In this document: positions 36,290 to 49,079 of the stretch, in pieces | Numbering within the stretch: the first letter of the stretch is position 1 | Layout of the letters: each line of letters begins with the position of its first letter | From: Sthenelais limicola | Lineage: Eukaryota; Annelida; Polychaeta; Phyllodocida; Sigalionidae | Direction: 5' to 3' | DNA: 64,000 bases | NCBI GenBank assembly: GCA_942159475.1 | Contig: OW804096.1 | Span: 110,148,194-110,212,193 of the forward strand | The notes under the pieces: model-generated | Database searches by the model: none | What the model was told of the DNA's origin: nothing | What the model saw: only the letters and a program-made list of their open reading frames with translations | Made by a program: the position numbers and the translations under genes

Positions 36290-36391
36290 CCTAGGAAGCT
36301 TTCCATGCTCTTCTGATCCACACACCCTCCCACCCATGCTAGCTTTGGCTTTGTCACAGTTCGCCGCCCGCCGACCTGCTGCCGGCGTCAT
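36290..36391 (-). CDS. Possible start exon, CpG-rich
   Basis: ATG at 36391 opens 34 codons to a strong donor AGG|GTGAGC, phase 0, in locally CpG-rich DNA. It reads MTPAAGRRAANCDKAKASMG and later GSEEHGKLPR. An E-box CACGTG lies at 36436-36441 upstream. It could be a first exon spliced to 33372 (phase 0), or an alternative first exon of the same gene. The frame is also open upstream for about 20 codons, so the ATG is not certain. Confidence 0.3.
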
Positions 36392-36424
36392 ACCCCATTG
36401 TTTTAGCTTGAAGAAAAACGCGAC

Positions 36425-36470
36425 AACTATTCAATCACGTGCCAAGCAATGACGTGGAAAAAAATTGCAT
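36425..36470 (-). promoter_or_regulatory. Putative promoter with CACGTG and CACGTCA boxes
   Basis: Upstream of the start exon at 36391 lie CACGTG (E-box) and, on the minus strand, CCACGTCATTG (CRE-like). Such boxes are common near CpG-rich starts. Inference from position and words only. Confidence 0.25.
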
Positions 36471-37246
36471 ACTAAGACATGAATTGCCGTGGCACTAAAG
36501 TTGACATGCTAGAGCATGTCTAATAACTCGTCTACCATGTTATTACTTACTACAGTGTGGTTACAACCATACTCTCAGCATTTAATCGTAACTATAATAC
36601 CACTATTACCAGTTCCCTTACGTTAACCATTCCTCCACATAATTTTGTGCGATAGCATAAATTAAGGTGGATTATGGACTGAACACTTAAGATTTCCGCA
36701 GAGGCAGAGTGCCATATAGGTTGGCAGTAGTTCAACTTCTAAAGTGTGGGCAGATGTAACTGGTATTTCTGTGAATTGTCTGCCACTCAAACATGGCGTA
36801 AACAATCATAGAAGTGGAAACTAGAAAAAGGGAATATGTATTTATGTCAACTTTGGCAATGGGTCCTCCAGCTACTCAGCTTTAGCGAGTATTGGCATAA
36901 TCACAGAGCTCTCCTCGAAAATATACGGCCTGCTTGCTTTGGGTAAAAGGGAGTTTCTGTGTCTCCTTAATTATATATACAATTACTACTGTTAACATTT
37001 AGGCAGTTGGCCCTTAGTGTGCATCAGGTGTGTAAATGATTGTTGCTTACCCCAGGGGTCTCTTTGTCAGTCCGTTGTTATAACGAGGTCGGACGCGCTC
37101 GTTCCCCCACCAACCCAATTATCATCATCCACAGATGGTGGCGGTCGACCTCTTCAACCCCGGAACTTTTCTAAAGTTTCCCCGGACTAACACCCTCTCC
37201 AATGTCTTCCACTCGGTGTATATTTTATCAGCATATATACCATAAT

Positions 37247-37441
37247 TTATAGCTGCTTGCTTTTGGACGGTTTATCAGGATCCGGCTGTGGGTAATTGGA
37301 TTGGCGGGGGCCTGTGGCTGATTTTATGGCTATTCTACTGATTAAGTTATCGAGGGTGAGAACGTGTATTACTTTCCTCGCATTTTCACTCCTCGGAGCA
37401 AAAGACCACATTTGCAGAAACCTCTTTTCAAAAGGCTTCAT
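37247..37441 (-). CDS. Unassigned open frame, 64 aa
   Basis: ATG to TAA. Basic protein with HVLTLDNLISRIAIKSATGP and a Pro/Lys-rich end NYPQPDPDKPSKSKQL. An in-frame stop lies just upstream and no splice acceptor was found, so it would be a tiny single-exon gene or a chance frame. Confidence 0.22.
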   Translation of the reverse strand: MKPFEKRFLQMWSFAPRSENARKVIHVLTLDNLISRIAIKSATGPRQSNYPQPDPDKPSKSKQL

Positions 37442-37841
37442 GTCATATTATTTTAGTATATTTATCAATGAAGACTGTGACATTATTATAAGCATTGTAT
37501 GGATGAAATGAATTCGAATGATTGGGAGATTCATTTGCAGAATTGATGTTCCACGACATCAACGCGAAATGCGCTCTTGAACAGCATTTCACAATAGCTG
37601 CTTCGAGGGGGTGGGGGTGGGGGCAGGTACATACTAATAGAAAAACAAGTCCGTGCAAGACTGCTAGGCTAAAACAAATTTCATGAGCGGTGAAGGGACA
37701 CTTTGGAAGAGGGGAATTCTGTTCCTTGTGCGAGCCCACTTAGCAACCACTCAACGGGTTTGCGATGTCTATTTCGCCTTCATTCCGTCCTGAACAGTTC
37801 CCGTGATTAATCGCTGTTTGAATTAGTCTGACACTAGAGGT

Positions 37842-37847
37842 CACGTG
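37842..37847 (+). promoter_or_regulatory. CACGTG E-box upstream of a start exon
   Basis: TCACGTGA lies about 60 bases before the ATG at 37908. It resembles the box upstream of the minus-strand start at 36391, and the two starts would face away from each other. Weak, word-based evidence. Confidence 0.25.
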
Positions 37848-37907
37848 ATATGCTGAGTAACTAGGAATGCTGGGTAATCAAACCTGGCAGTAGCACATGG
37901 TCGCACG

Positions 37908-37996
37908 ATGAAAAGGCTCTGTTCTTCGCTTCGGGTGTTGTGGATGTGTTTTTATGTAGGCGTTGGGGCGAGAGAAGCGTGGGTCATGGTTTATTG
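37908..37996 (+). CDS. Possible start exon with signal peptide
   Basis: ATG opens 29 codons plus two bases to the donor TTG|GTATGT. The peptide MKRLCSSLRVLWMCFYVGVG has the layout of a signal peptide: a basic start, a hydrophobic core and a small-residue AR-like end. This suggests a secreted or membrane protein. The next exon is not identified with certainty; the exon at 39140 has a different phase. An alternative is chance. Confidence 0.33.
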
Positions 37997-39139
37997 GTAT
38001 GTGTAGTTCTTGCCACAAGAGAAAAGCAGTTGAAAGTGTAGGCCAACGGGTCCGGCCGGTTTAAATATTCATGGAACACCATGAGGAGGAAGGTCGGGTC
38101 GATCTTGAGTTGTCATGGATGCTATATGGCATGCCTAACTGGGAGTGGAAGCTCGAAATGATGGTGGTGGGAAAGGAGATTGGCCTGTGCGAGACTATGG
38201 TGGGGGTTGCTCCTCGAAGATGGCAGCAGGGCACATCAAGCATAAAACTAAAACTGTAAAGGATCACTACAGGCACACCACGTACGTCCTTACCTTCCTG
38301 CCCTCAAGGCAGTGCAAAAATAATTCGCTGGAAAGGTTGATGTGTTTATGCGGACTGATTTAGACAGGGAAAAGAGCTGTTCCCCATAGGCGAAGAGTCA
38401 GCTTAAAGTTAATTTTGCCTTGCTGCATATGACAAGAGGAATATTGGTGTCTTTCTAAGAATTCGACCGTGGAAATCCCAGGTCTGCTTTTAGAAATCCC
38501 GCGACGGAGTATGGAGTCTATGTGTAGGAAACCGTCTCCCTTAGTTATCCACATAGTGCCATGTTCACAACAAGTGAAACGCTCGAAATACGGCGGTGCT
38601 TTCAGGTATGCGATCTCAGATCTCAGATTGGACCGAGGTTGGCTCGGCCGTTTCGAGGATGTAATATAGGGTCACGTCACTGACATAAAAAGGAAAGATG
38701 TTTAATTTCATGCTTTAATGCATTGTTCTTTGGTACTTTGGAGACATAAATCATTGTCATAACAGATCCCTATAATGTGTTTCGTATTTGCGGTCATATA
38801 CACGACTAGAATGTTGATTTCATTATTTGGGATATGTTGGAAAGAATTGGGATGTATTCCTAGATCCCTATTACAATTATGCCAGCCATAATCATGTCAC
38901 CGATACATATATCATACGCTCAAATGCCAAATAAACAAAGCATAGAGCCAAGTTAGCGTATGGCTGAATTTCCAACCTGATCCTATGGACTGGCCACCAT
39001 GACTTTGATTTCTAGAATCGCATCCAAGTCCTATGTCCACCAATTCTAATAATACATGAGTATTCCAAGAAGTAGACCAAGTAGACATGGAAGGCACATC
39101 TTAATCATGTGTATAAGTACATAAATCTTCCTTCCCCAG

Positions 39140-39282
39140 AAATACGGATATGGATCGTCTCCAAGGGCCTTGTGTCCCGCAGGGACTCCAGAAGAGCTCA
39201 CTCAGATTGTTAAATGGATGGAAAGGGAAATGGGAACAGTTGCACTGAGAAATTCCGGGGGAAAAAAAGACATTTGCGCAAG
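39140..39282 (+). CDS. Probable internal exon, unknown protein
   Basis: A very good acceptor (ACATAAATCTTCCTTCCCCAG) and the donor GCAAG|GTGATG bound 47 codons plus two bases. It reads GYGSSPRALCPAGTPEELTQ and IVKWMEREMGTVALRNSGGK, an ordinary globular composition. The strand is purine-rich, which opens other frames too. The A-run GGGGGAAAAAAAG at 39260-39270 is a place where one indel would keep a different frame open far to the right. Family not recognised. Confidence 0.42.
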
Positions 39283-40018
39283 GTGATGTTGTTGATGGCG
39301 GGGACCAAGGTGGAGTTGGAGAAGGGAGCTGGTCCTTGTGGGATAAAGGGAAAGGTGATTGATGGCTATGGGCAGTGTGGAACATAGTTTAGTCTCGCTG
39401 TGACAGGTCACTCTGGTGTCGCTCAGGAATATATCGCTGTTAGGGATTCAGAGCCCTACGTCGCCTGTTCTCCCTCTCTGGTTTAAACGAACCCTTCCTA
39501 TCAGGTTTAATTATGACCGAGACGCAATGGCGTGGAATACAATTAACGGATAATAATCGAGACCAATCTTAGTTTGAAATAACCTGTTCACGAATCATGC
39601 GACACTTTTAAATAGATTATTATCAACCTAACAGCAATGTCTGAAAAGGCGGCATCAAATGTGTATTATAGGGCTGATAGAGTGTTGTGTTCAAAACCTT
39701 CCTGAGAAAGTCTAGCTGATAATCATATCTACTAAATTACATTATTACTGCTTCATAAATCATGATTAAATCGTCATGTCAAGGATTTCTCCCATTTTTC
39801 TGTAATAGATTTCATGGTTTCAACAAGGCAAAATTAACTTTCATTAATCCTCTTTATTCCGATCTTGGTATTCGTTGTTTTAAATTTGACAACTTGCTCC
39901 TTCTCTTCTACACCCACCAGAAACGCCTTCTACTTTCCTCTCCCCTTCAGCTCCTTTATTCATTCCTCATCCCTTCCTATTCCTCTTGCCCATCTTCTTG
40001 TATTGTCGGTCTCTTCAG

Positions 40019-40156
40019 ATGGTAAATAACACATCAGCCTGCAGCGGGTATACTTGGTGCTCTGGCAGTAAAATAGCTACCAGTCAAGTCCTATACGTAT
40101 TGTTACGCCATGCCCAACCTTCAGGCAGTCCGTCTCATTTTATTGGCTTAAAGTGA
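40019..40156 (+). CDS. Possible terminal exon
   Basis: Follows a polypyrimidine tract of over 100 bases ending GTCGGTCTCTTCAG. The other two frames stop at once. This frame runs 45 codons (NNTSACSGYTWCSGSKIATS) to TGA. Phase 0 in. It may be the end of the gene that includes 39140, but phases do not match directly. Confidence 0.3.
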   Translation: MVNNTSACSGYTWCSGSKIATSQVLYVLLRHAQPSGSPSHFIGLK

Positions 40157-41279
40157 GATGGATTTCTCCATGGCTCGATTATGAAAAAGATCTCCCTCTA
40201 TGATAAGGACAGAGCACTGCCCCGAGCCCTCCTATCCCCATAAAACAAAACTAGCTATAGCAAGAGGATATGTGTATACCCGAAAAACGGCTGGCTTTTA
40301 CACAAGGCACATTAAAATATAGGCACCAGCACCCTATGCATATTACAAGTGATTATTTGATTAAATTCCTATTGTATGACAAGCGGCCAATGTGCGATCA
40401 GGATGACCATGTGACAGCCCACTTGACGCACATGATGAACTATTATATGGGTCAAATTTTGAGAAAACGTACAATTCGCCTTCACCAATCCTCTCAAATA
40501 ACCCACATTTAAGTAGAAAATGAGCTTCAAAATGCAGGTTAACTTAACAGAACTCATACTTTAAAACAATGCTATCCCAAATGTATTCAGATATACCCGA
40601 TATTGATCATCAGAATTTACTAAATGTGTAGAGCTGCCAATTGTACATTTTCTTCAAATCTGACCCGTATACTTATATTACTGTCCTTATGTACAAAGCA
40701 AAATCCCACGTCTACGACGTGCTAACTTGTGTTTAATATTACGCGACTAACAAAGGAAGGCCAACACTTTCGACACATCTCAAAATATAATGATATCGTG
40801 ATATCTAGGAGTTGTCACTAGACTAGTATTATTTTTGGTGAGGACAGCAGTGGTTGACTTGTGCCAATGTAACCGAGTTTTTGAATATCAGCGAAGGTAA
40901 TTTCAATGAGAAGCGTTTGATCCAATCACTACTCCCCTAGTTGAGTAACCTCTGTTACGATAGGCTGGCAACTACCATATCGGAGCAACCGACCGGTCTG
41001 CTGTTAGTAGTATATGGAAAGCAAGAATGTGCTCAAGCGATCGCAGGGACAGGGATAGCGAGCTTAGCACGAAATGAGGAATGCTATAATGGCCAAGGCT
41101 TTCCCAAGTCAGAAACTTCAGCCATAAAATTTCCCATATGTTATATCCCATCCTTCCCCCAAAACACAAGAAAAGTCATCACAATTAGGAAGGCCTCTAC
41201 GTGGGCACAACCATCCCGAAGATGGGTGCCCAAGGAAGAATCATAAATCAACTGTCAACAATGGTGTATTATGACCTAC

Positions 41280-41342
41280 CTCCTCCCCCTCGGCCAATGG
41301 CGTGTCGGACTCATGGTCGTCAAGTTTTATGAGTAGTTTGTC
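41280..41342 (-). CDS. Probable internal exon, acidic (RING gene?)
   Basis: Acceptor ATTGTTGTCTCTTTTCAG and donor GAG|GTAGGT are both strong and bound 21 codons, phase 0 at both ends. Only one frame is open: DKLLIKLDDHESDTPLAEGE plus a final E. It flows in composition and phase into the 33372 exon. No domain; probably part of an acidic linker. Confidence 0.48.
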
Positions 41343-42828
41343 CTGAAAAGAGACAACAATCGATTATCGTAAAAATTACAGAAGTGATTTTCAAAATTGC
41401 CCTCATTTTGCGTAATTGGCTGTTTATAGGCACTTGACAAATAAATTGGTGATCTCATAAGGTTTCAAAATCACAGAGGAATGATCTGTGAGTTCATGTA
41501 TTGGGAAATGATGTATCACGGAGGCGCAGATACCATTTGTATTCGGCACCTTAGTTAATTTATAGTAACCGGCTAAAGTAGCATAAGAACACCTTTAGAT
41601 GTTAATGGCGTAATCATTAAAACGCGTCTTTCAGGTCTTGTAAATACATGGCTTTGGAGCGTAGCTACCCTAAAAAGATCTGATGTATTCCACCTTTTTT
41701 GTGGTATACAGGGCTCGTTGAGACAAAATGGGACATAGACCAGAATGAAGGGCTATGGACCACAGGTCAAAAAGACAGGGTTGGCGCTTCTAATTAGAGA
41801 TGACTTACTACCTTCGTTAGCATTTCTTATACATGCCTAATTGGGATACTGCGCCCGTTACCTAGACAACACTGACTATGGCTTAATGCGATCGCTCGTA
41901 CTAGGATTTCGAATTAATCTTTATCTACCGCGTGTCGTTCCCGAGAAGACAGGAATTTCAATTGCCTTTTTGTCAGAGTCTGGGACTTTAAGTAAACAAC
42001 ATTTGGCGCTGGAATGCTTGGCAGTGGCATGAGCGTACGAGAAGGAAACGGTCCCGAACAGCAGGCGAATCGTATAATGTATTGCAGGCTAAAGTGATTA
42101 CGAGGAGTAGATTCCATCTGGTTCGCATAAAGTGTCTCTGTACATTTTCTTTGTGTCATTTTGCAATCTCGCATGATCTCACAGTCTCCGGACAACACTT
42201 ATAAAATAAACTTTGATCTGAAATATCTGCTCTGGCAATCTCGAGGCGCTATCTCATAGGAAATTTATGCACATCCCCTCAGTTCTTTAAAGTCATAACT
42301 GCCTCCTCATCTAGACGCATTTTAATCCCACTCCCCCGGTGGAGATACCAATTTACTGATGGTTGGTGCTGGAAAACGTTAGGTTGGGTCATCTCTTGCC
42401 AGGCGTTAATCAAGGAAGGGTTCTTGATCACAACGGCTGGTGTACCATGGTCAACAAAATGGGTCCTTTAGCCATGGGCGCTTTAACCAATAGACCATGA
42501 AGATCAACGGGGTGGGATCTCTTCCCACGCCCGAGGCTGATCCCTATGGTCTTACCGGATGATGCCTCCTATTTTAGCAAGGATTATGGTCGCTAGTCGA
42601 GGATTGCATGGGTGGCAATGCCTTCAACAACTATTCAGCCTTAGGTACCTGGGCTTTGTGATTTCAGTGTTGTTAGCCAATAATCCCCCGTCCTCTTTTA
42701 ATTCTAGGAGGTAGCACTAAAGGGAGGAATCGTGAAATATAGAGACTTACAAAAGAACCAGACTAAAAGGAATGGATATGTATCAAACGTTCTGAGGTTG
42801 CAGCGAAGATTCGCCAAAAGCCAAGCGA

Positions 42829-42956
42829 TTAGAAAGACATGCTTCTCAATGAAGTGTCTGGCATTTTGAGAAATCCCTTATCCATTAGTGAAATGTGTCT
42901 GAAATTTCCATCCAATGTGTCTGAAAAGCAGAGCTCTCCTAGTGTTGTTGATGAAT
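42829..42956 (-). CDS. Possible terminal exon
   Basis: Acceptor GAGTCTTTTTCTCTGTTTATTAG (quoted in part; AG at 42957-42958) opens a frame with incoming phase 1 that reads TLGELCFSDTLDGNFRHISL and ends RSMSF before TAA. Balanced composition, no domain recognised. If real, another minus-strand gene ends here, 1.5 kb upstream of the 41342 exon. Confidence 0.33.
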
Positions 42957-44394
42957 CTAATAAACAGAGAAAAAGACTCATACAATAGATATAGGAACAT
43001 GAATAACTGCCTCGGGGATTGAAGTTGGGGATAGGAAAAGCAGAGTTAGTGGATAAAATCATCAGTCATGCTGAACCTTTGAAAGCAACTGTTCTAAAGC
43101 AATATGATAATGAATTTTAGTAAGGTAATTACCATTGCAGAAGAACGCTGCGCTTATTGTAAAAATGCCCCTCACTCGAAAATCAAAGATAAAGAAGGAT
43201 GCAGGCTCTAGCGAAAGACAGCAACTTTAGGCATGATGAACAATGCAGCCCCCTATAGGCAGATTCGATGATAAAAGAGTAATGGAAGCAAGCGAATAGG
43301 CGAAGGGAATACTGAATCATATCATATCTAGATGAAGTCATTAGAATACGGCTGCTTCCTCAGTTTCATGATTATTGCTTTAGATCATCTCGGTACCACT
43401 GCTATACTGCAGTGTTTTATTCAATAAACGGTATGAAGTGAAAAGCTACAAGGCTTTCATCTCGAGATCCCATGTTTCCCAAGAATATATCTTTCCAGAT
43501 CTTAATGCTACTTTATCAGAATAAAGAGTAGAAGACTGAACGACACATTGTTGTTCTTATCTTGATGCTGAGCACAGTATAAAAAACGGTTTATATTACA
43601 AGCGAAACCTTGGTATCCCAATGAACCATATGTCTGCCACTTATCTCCATAAACCTGCGTTATTGGCAAAAGATAAACATTATATATCCATCGATATCTT
43701 TGTGTTCACCCCCTTCAATACGACGGGGTCTTTAATATCAGCTGAAAACACGTGCAATTAATAGGCACCGAGGGGCAAAAAACCCAATCATTTTTCCTCC
43801 TGCACACTGATTGAATAACTGGATGAGTGAGTAGGCTGGCATGCTGATAACAGGCCAACTCCGGCACCAAATCCCTGATAAAGGTCCTTCTGTCCTAATG
43901 TTCCTAGAACGTTTGATTGTAAGTTAGGACAAGATAGGTATAATAACTTAGTTTCTTTCGGTGCTGGACTGGTTTTATTTGCCAGGAAGTATTAATCAAC
44001 TGTACGGCCCTGCGATATTATGACTCGTCAACCATCATGGAAGAAGCTTCCAAGTAATCGGATACGATGGTCTCGGACGACTTAGACGAATACAAATGCA
44101 AGGGGAAAGAGCTTATTAAATTTTACTTCTATTTAAAGCCATTGGAGATTTCCATACCCAATTGGAAAAGTCTGTTTCAACAAGGGTTTTGCCTTATCAA
44201 AATAAATGTGATAGTACATCTAATAGAGAGAACATATTGCCTATATCTTTGTTGAGAAACCCAGAGGTGAAACTAAGGCTAATCGCATCGTGAGGTTTTT
44301 TTGCGTTGCTTCACCTTAGGGAGTAGAGGCAATTAAGTAGGAATAATCTATCAGAATTTCCGGGGATAACCTGCTCTATACCTTTGTTATACAG

Positions 44395-44460
44395 GTTTAC
44401 CTGTCAGGTAGAAGTGAACAAGCCGGGATTATTGGCAGATTGCCATCTTTAAGTACACCG
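44395..44460 (+). CDS. Possible internal or terminal exon
   Basis: Acceptor CTATACCTTTGTTATACAG opens 22 codons (VYLSGRSEQAGIIGRLPSLS) to a donor CCG|GTAAAG, phase 0 at both ends. If the donor is not used, the frame continues to TAA at 44538, with AATAAA nearby. Function unknown. Confidence 0.33.
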
Positions 44461-44999
44461 GTAAAGGCAGATGCACTCATGACATATACCAAGACGTGGC
44501 TTTCTGATTCCTCTCTCACCCAATTCAATAAACGTTAAACGACTTTTCAATATTGTATATAATGTACATCCATGATTATGGCCAGGTAAACCACATTGAT
44601 TGCAGTTTAAACTTGGGTGCCTCTTTGATGTTTATTTTATTATGCCTATATCTTTTTTATGTCATTTAACCCGCGGTGATCAGGTATCAAGGTCGATGAA
44701 TAACATTTTGCTCGTCACACTTGTTGTGTTAAGGATTACAATTTTGAGACAAACTTCTAGGTATAAGATCATTGATGATATATATTTGACTTCTTGGAAA
44801 TGTACGAATTTAAGTTGAGATGGAAGGCGACGAATAAACCTAAACAATAACCTATCCTTTCCAACGTCATTGGTAGAGTAGCATCAAAATAAAAGACCCC
44901 TATATGCCATGCAGCCTCTACTCTACAAGGTCTTGCCATTAGCGTCACTTTGGTGCCGTTTCCCTAAATCAAAGAAATGGACTGGGCGTGAGCCCGCAG

Positions 45000-47900
45000 G
45001 TCTAGTTTGCACTTAGGCCAAACCTGACCGATAGACGTTCGGTTGCAATAGATATCGATCGTGCAATTAATATAGATGTTGTCAATTGCTTTAGTTAATC
45101 TGCGAACACGGTTCCCATCTTAAGGTGTCTGGGATATTCGTTCTATAAAATACACTATGCTAATGTAGACCATATAGCTTTCTGGGATCAACAAGATAGC
45201 GAACCCTGTATGTTGTTGTGAAAGCAATACTCGAAAACACCGGTCGATTGTGAGCATTGAGACCTGGTATCAAAATATGAATGGGCATACTGGGACTGAA
45301 TGGAAATGAATGGATTATATTTTGAATGAGAGTAATAGGCTTCATTCCATCCTCTTGCAAGATTGAGATCGTAATACACTAATTTGGATGTATTGTGCAT
45401 AACGGCTGAAGATGAATGGCTAAGAGAATCTAGGTTCCTCTTGTTCCGAGCATAATCAAACTCTATGATCCTGCATTATCCCTGCCATTTAATGTTATTT
45501 GGGTCGGCATCGATCATTCATGTTGCAATAACCATTTTATCGTAATATCGACAGTTCCACCGTTACCATAGGAACATATTAAGGTTTAATTGTTGCCAAG
45601 ATAAATGCGTCTTGGCAATACGTGTGGAGTGCACTCAATATTGGTCCGGAAAATGCTGGCTTTTCTCTCTTTAATGTCACAAACCAGCAGGAAAATTCAA
45701 TTAAAGGAATAACAAGGTTTTACTGCCAATCATGCGCATTCCTACCTCTAAACATCCAAAAACGCCCATGCTGAATCAGAACTGTTCTGATTAACCCGTT
45801 CTATCACACAGTTATGGTTCTACATTAAGAATGGCACGGAAAATATTTCCTGATTAAACTATTTTGGGTCAATTTGATCCAATGATACAGCGTTTACAGA
45901 TACACCGAAGCCCTGCCTACTAGGTCTTTATTTATGGCGTATTCAGGTACAGGGGATATAATATAACCTTTACGAGGTAAATCGGGTACTTTGGCCCGTT
46001 GACAAATGGCATTCACCATATACTTCACGCGGTCCTAGCTTAACGGTGAACACATAGGCCTACAAAGCCAATAGCGAACAAGACTTCCGCCCGTTGAAAA
46101 TAACCATTTTTCTTCCCGTCGGCGCAACTTCCCGTCAGGGATTGGGCCTGAGTGTCCTTGAGGCCAATAATAACAACTGACCACATGAGTCAATCCTTTG
46201 ACAGCATTGTAGCCCCAATCCCACAATATGGCTAATCCTTCGTTGTATATGAGCTTAACGAAAAGTAGCTTCATACGGGCGCACATAATATGTTATCTTT
46301 GACATAAGCTTAGAGACCACTGTCTTTCTATACTTGTCAAAACTCCCTGTCTTGGTTGGCATACCTGTGAGTGCGAGATGATTAGAGGCTCCAGGAGGTT
46401 ACCGACCAGTAAAATGCACCCAGTAAGAGCACAAACAAAATTTGGCTGATATTTGGGGTAGGCGATCAATATTACGACAGTTACTACATTATACGTTTCG
46501 ACATATAAATCACTGTAGTGGTTTAAGCATGTGTTTCCTTCTCTTGAGCCACCCTAACGTTGACTTCGCACGAGATCATCAAGGCTCCTAACCCTGATAT
46601 TACACCACTCGATAACTGTATTTTCCAAGGCTCAGCACAATGTCACCTATTGATTCCGAAATATCTGGCAAGGGTCCCAGGTCTCCTGCTCGGGTTGGGC
46701 CTAGTCATTACTAGGATCAATCCTATGGGAGAATCCAACATCTGGTTGTCTGACATGGAGGGTGTTCACTAAATATCAAATCAGACATGATAGTATAACA
46801 CCCCTGGGACAGCCTCCAACTTTATCAGTGCTGTCCTTTCACAACTTGGCCGATACTCTATGCAGTATATCTACACTAAAATCTCATTGTATTGATCCAT
46901 CGAAACATCGGAGTGAGGCAGTGTGAAGAGAGAAGTGAATGCCACCAACTTTCCCATTAAACATGCTCTATGTCCATCTTGATGGCACACATTTTGTAAT
47001 ATTATGTAAAAAAAAATGTTTAAGTAATTGGATTATAACATCGGGGGAATCAAGTAATTATTGACGCTTAGTCACTCAAGGTAACTTGGATAGCCACGAA
47101 GTACCTTTACGGTTGAGTAAAATAATCTTCAGCACTGGTGTGTTGATAAATTATCGAAACTATATATCTGTATAAAGTCTTCCTTATATTCCCCATCGAT
47201 GAAAGAGAATATTAAGCTAAAATAACACAAATGAAATATTTCCTGATTAAGAAAAACGAATGATCAGCGAAGAACAGGAATCAATCTATTTCCAATTGTC
47301 AGGAAAGCTTATGGGGTTGGCAATGGCTATCGAGTTAGCAAATACAGACACCGTGAGAGAATGAAGGGGGAAGGTGAAGTAGGGTGAGGAGGTCTAGGGG
47401 CGCCTGTTTTCAAGTGCATTTTCATTTGATCAAGAGTGTCGGTGTGTGGCAAATGCACAAGTGCACAAGTACATTAAGCGTTACCACGGCCGCCTGAAGT
47501 ACCCTAGTTGTACTTGCGATGCACGATAAACACCACAATGACCAAATATACGAAAAGTATGGTGTCAAAACAGGGCGTAAAGCAACCGATCTCTCCCCCC
47601 ACCCCCTCCACAAACACACACAGTGTTAAAGGATTACAGTCGACCGGCTTGCCGCAGCAATGGACAAATTAATGCCTTTGCTGCCGCCCTGGTGACTGTT
47701 GTTATCAGGCCGCTATCATTGGTTAAGGTCGATATGAAATAACAATCTTTCCTATATATGCTTCCCAGCCCAAATGTTGCCCCACCTTTTTATAGTAATA
47801 TGTGAACGATAGCTCCAAATTAAGCCACACCTATAGACCTCAATAAATCTTAGTGACAGGACGAATAGGTAAGCCCGAGGCAGTTGCAAACTACCTTGTA

Positions 47901-48900
47901 TTGGAACCCTCTTATTCACTCCAGAAACTCCTCCATTGTCTGTCAAGTATATTGATTTTCAAACAAAGCAGATGTTCGCAAATATTGGTGCCAATATTTA
48001 ATTTCATAATGTCCCTCCCAAATTTCCAGTCGATAGTAATGGTAGGTATTTAGCTTCACTAGATGAGTAAGGGTGCAGGAAACGCAACATCTATTCAACA
48101 CCCACGAGCTATCAATATTATTGATGTCTTGAATAATTGACTCTCGGCGTAAAGGATTATATAGACTGTGTTCGACTGACCAATTCTTGCCAATCACTGG
48201 GTTTGACTCTCTTCCAGTGCCATATCATTATTTTGTCCCCTGAGATTTTGTTATAAAAATTCTGCTCACAGAATTTAGTTTCAACACAAGGTTACATAGC
48301 CTATTTGGGATTATTCGAAGTCAAATGAGATGCTCATTCTTGGTGCAAAGTAGGGCTCCAATCTTCCCCAGAGGGTATCATTACTAGCAACGGACCTGAC
48401 GGCCTGGATCATAGTTACATCATTCGCTCACTTGTTCACCATAACAGACAGCTCTTGTGGACATGTAACCGCCGTCATTAAGACCTTAATTATACATAAG
48501 TGAGTGAACCGAGCGCGCTGCATCCCGTAGAAATCAACATGATTCTGACACTCACAGACGTGGTATAATTTGATCGGGTAGATAAGGGCCGAAATCAAGA
48601 TTTAATGCAATGTATGATTGAATGTTTCTGTAACTAATGGGCCTCCATCATTCCGCTGGCTCACAATATTATACATCTCGCGCATCCAGTGAGAATTCAC
48701 AGCCAGGGCATTTCGTAGCACTTGCTTACATTTGGAACTGTGGCATGTGAAATCAAGATTAGGATTTAATCAATTATAGGGCAAGAAAAGCATGTACCAT
48801 AATGCAGTTTGTTTGCCTAACTATGCAAGAGCCGATCCACTGCAATTCACAACTGTGGCAATATGTCGCCTAGTTCCAAAGCTCTCAGGCATGTCAAAAT
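45000..48900. other. No gene recognised
   Basis: Frames at 46035-46286 (-) and 46560-46772 (+) are open but lack splice support or known motifs. No repeat element was noted. Confidence 0.35.
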
Positions 48901-48924
48901 TTCTTTTGCACATAATTCGACATT

Positions 48925-49079
48925 CTAATACCTTTCAAAATGCTGGGGTTCTGCCTTCAAAGCTACTGGAATCGGGTGATCCGTCATTTTTGTAAGGGTC
49001 CTGAAGGCTCTTTTTTCGGAGTCATTCACTTGGAATAACGTCGGAAGTGGAAATACGAGCCCCCGATGCGATGTACTGT
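48925..49079 (-). CDS. Possible terminal exon in CpG-rich patch
   Basis: Acceptor CTGCCATGTTTCCCACAG opens a frame containing LVFPLPTLFQVNDSEKRAFR and TDHPIPVALKAEPQHFERY before a stop at 48925. The patch also has an ETS-like ACTTCCG and, on the plus strand, AACATGGCAGC, so it might instead be a promoter and start region. Ambiguous. Confidence 0.22.

Noticed and set aside
39101..39411. Two Pro/Ser-rich minus-strand frames
   Set aside because: They are complements of a purine-rich plus-strand exon, which opens all frames on both strands.
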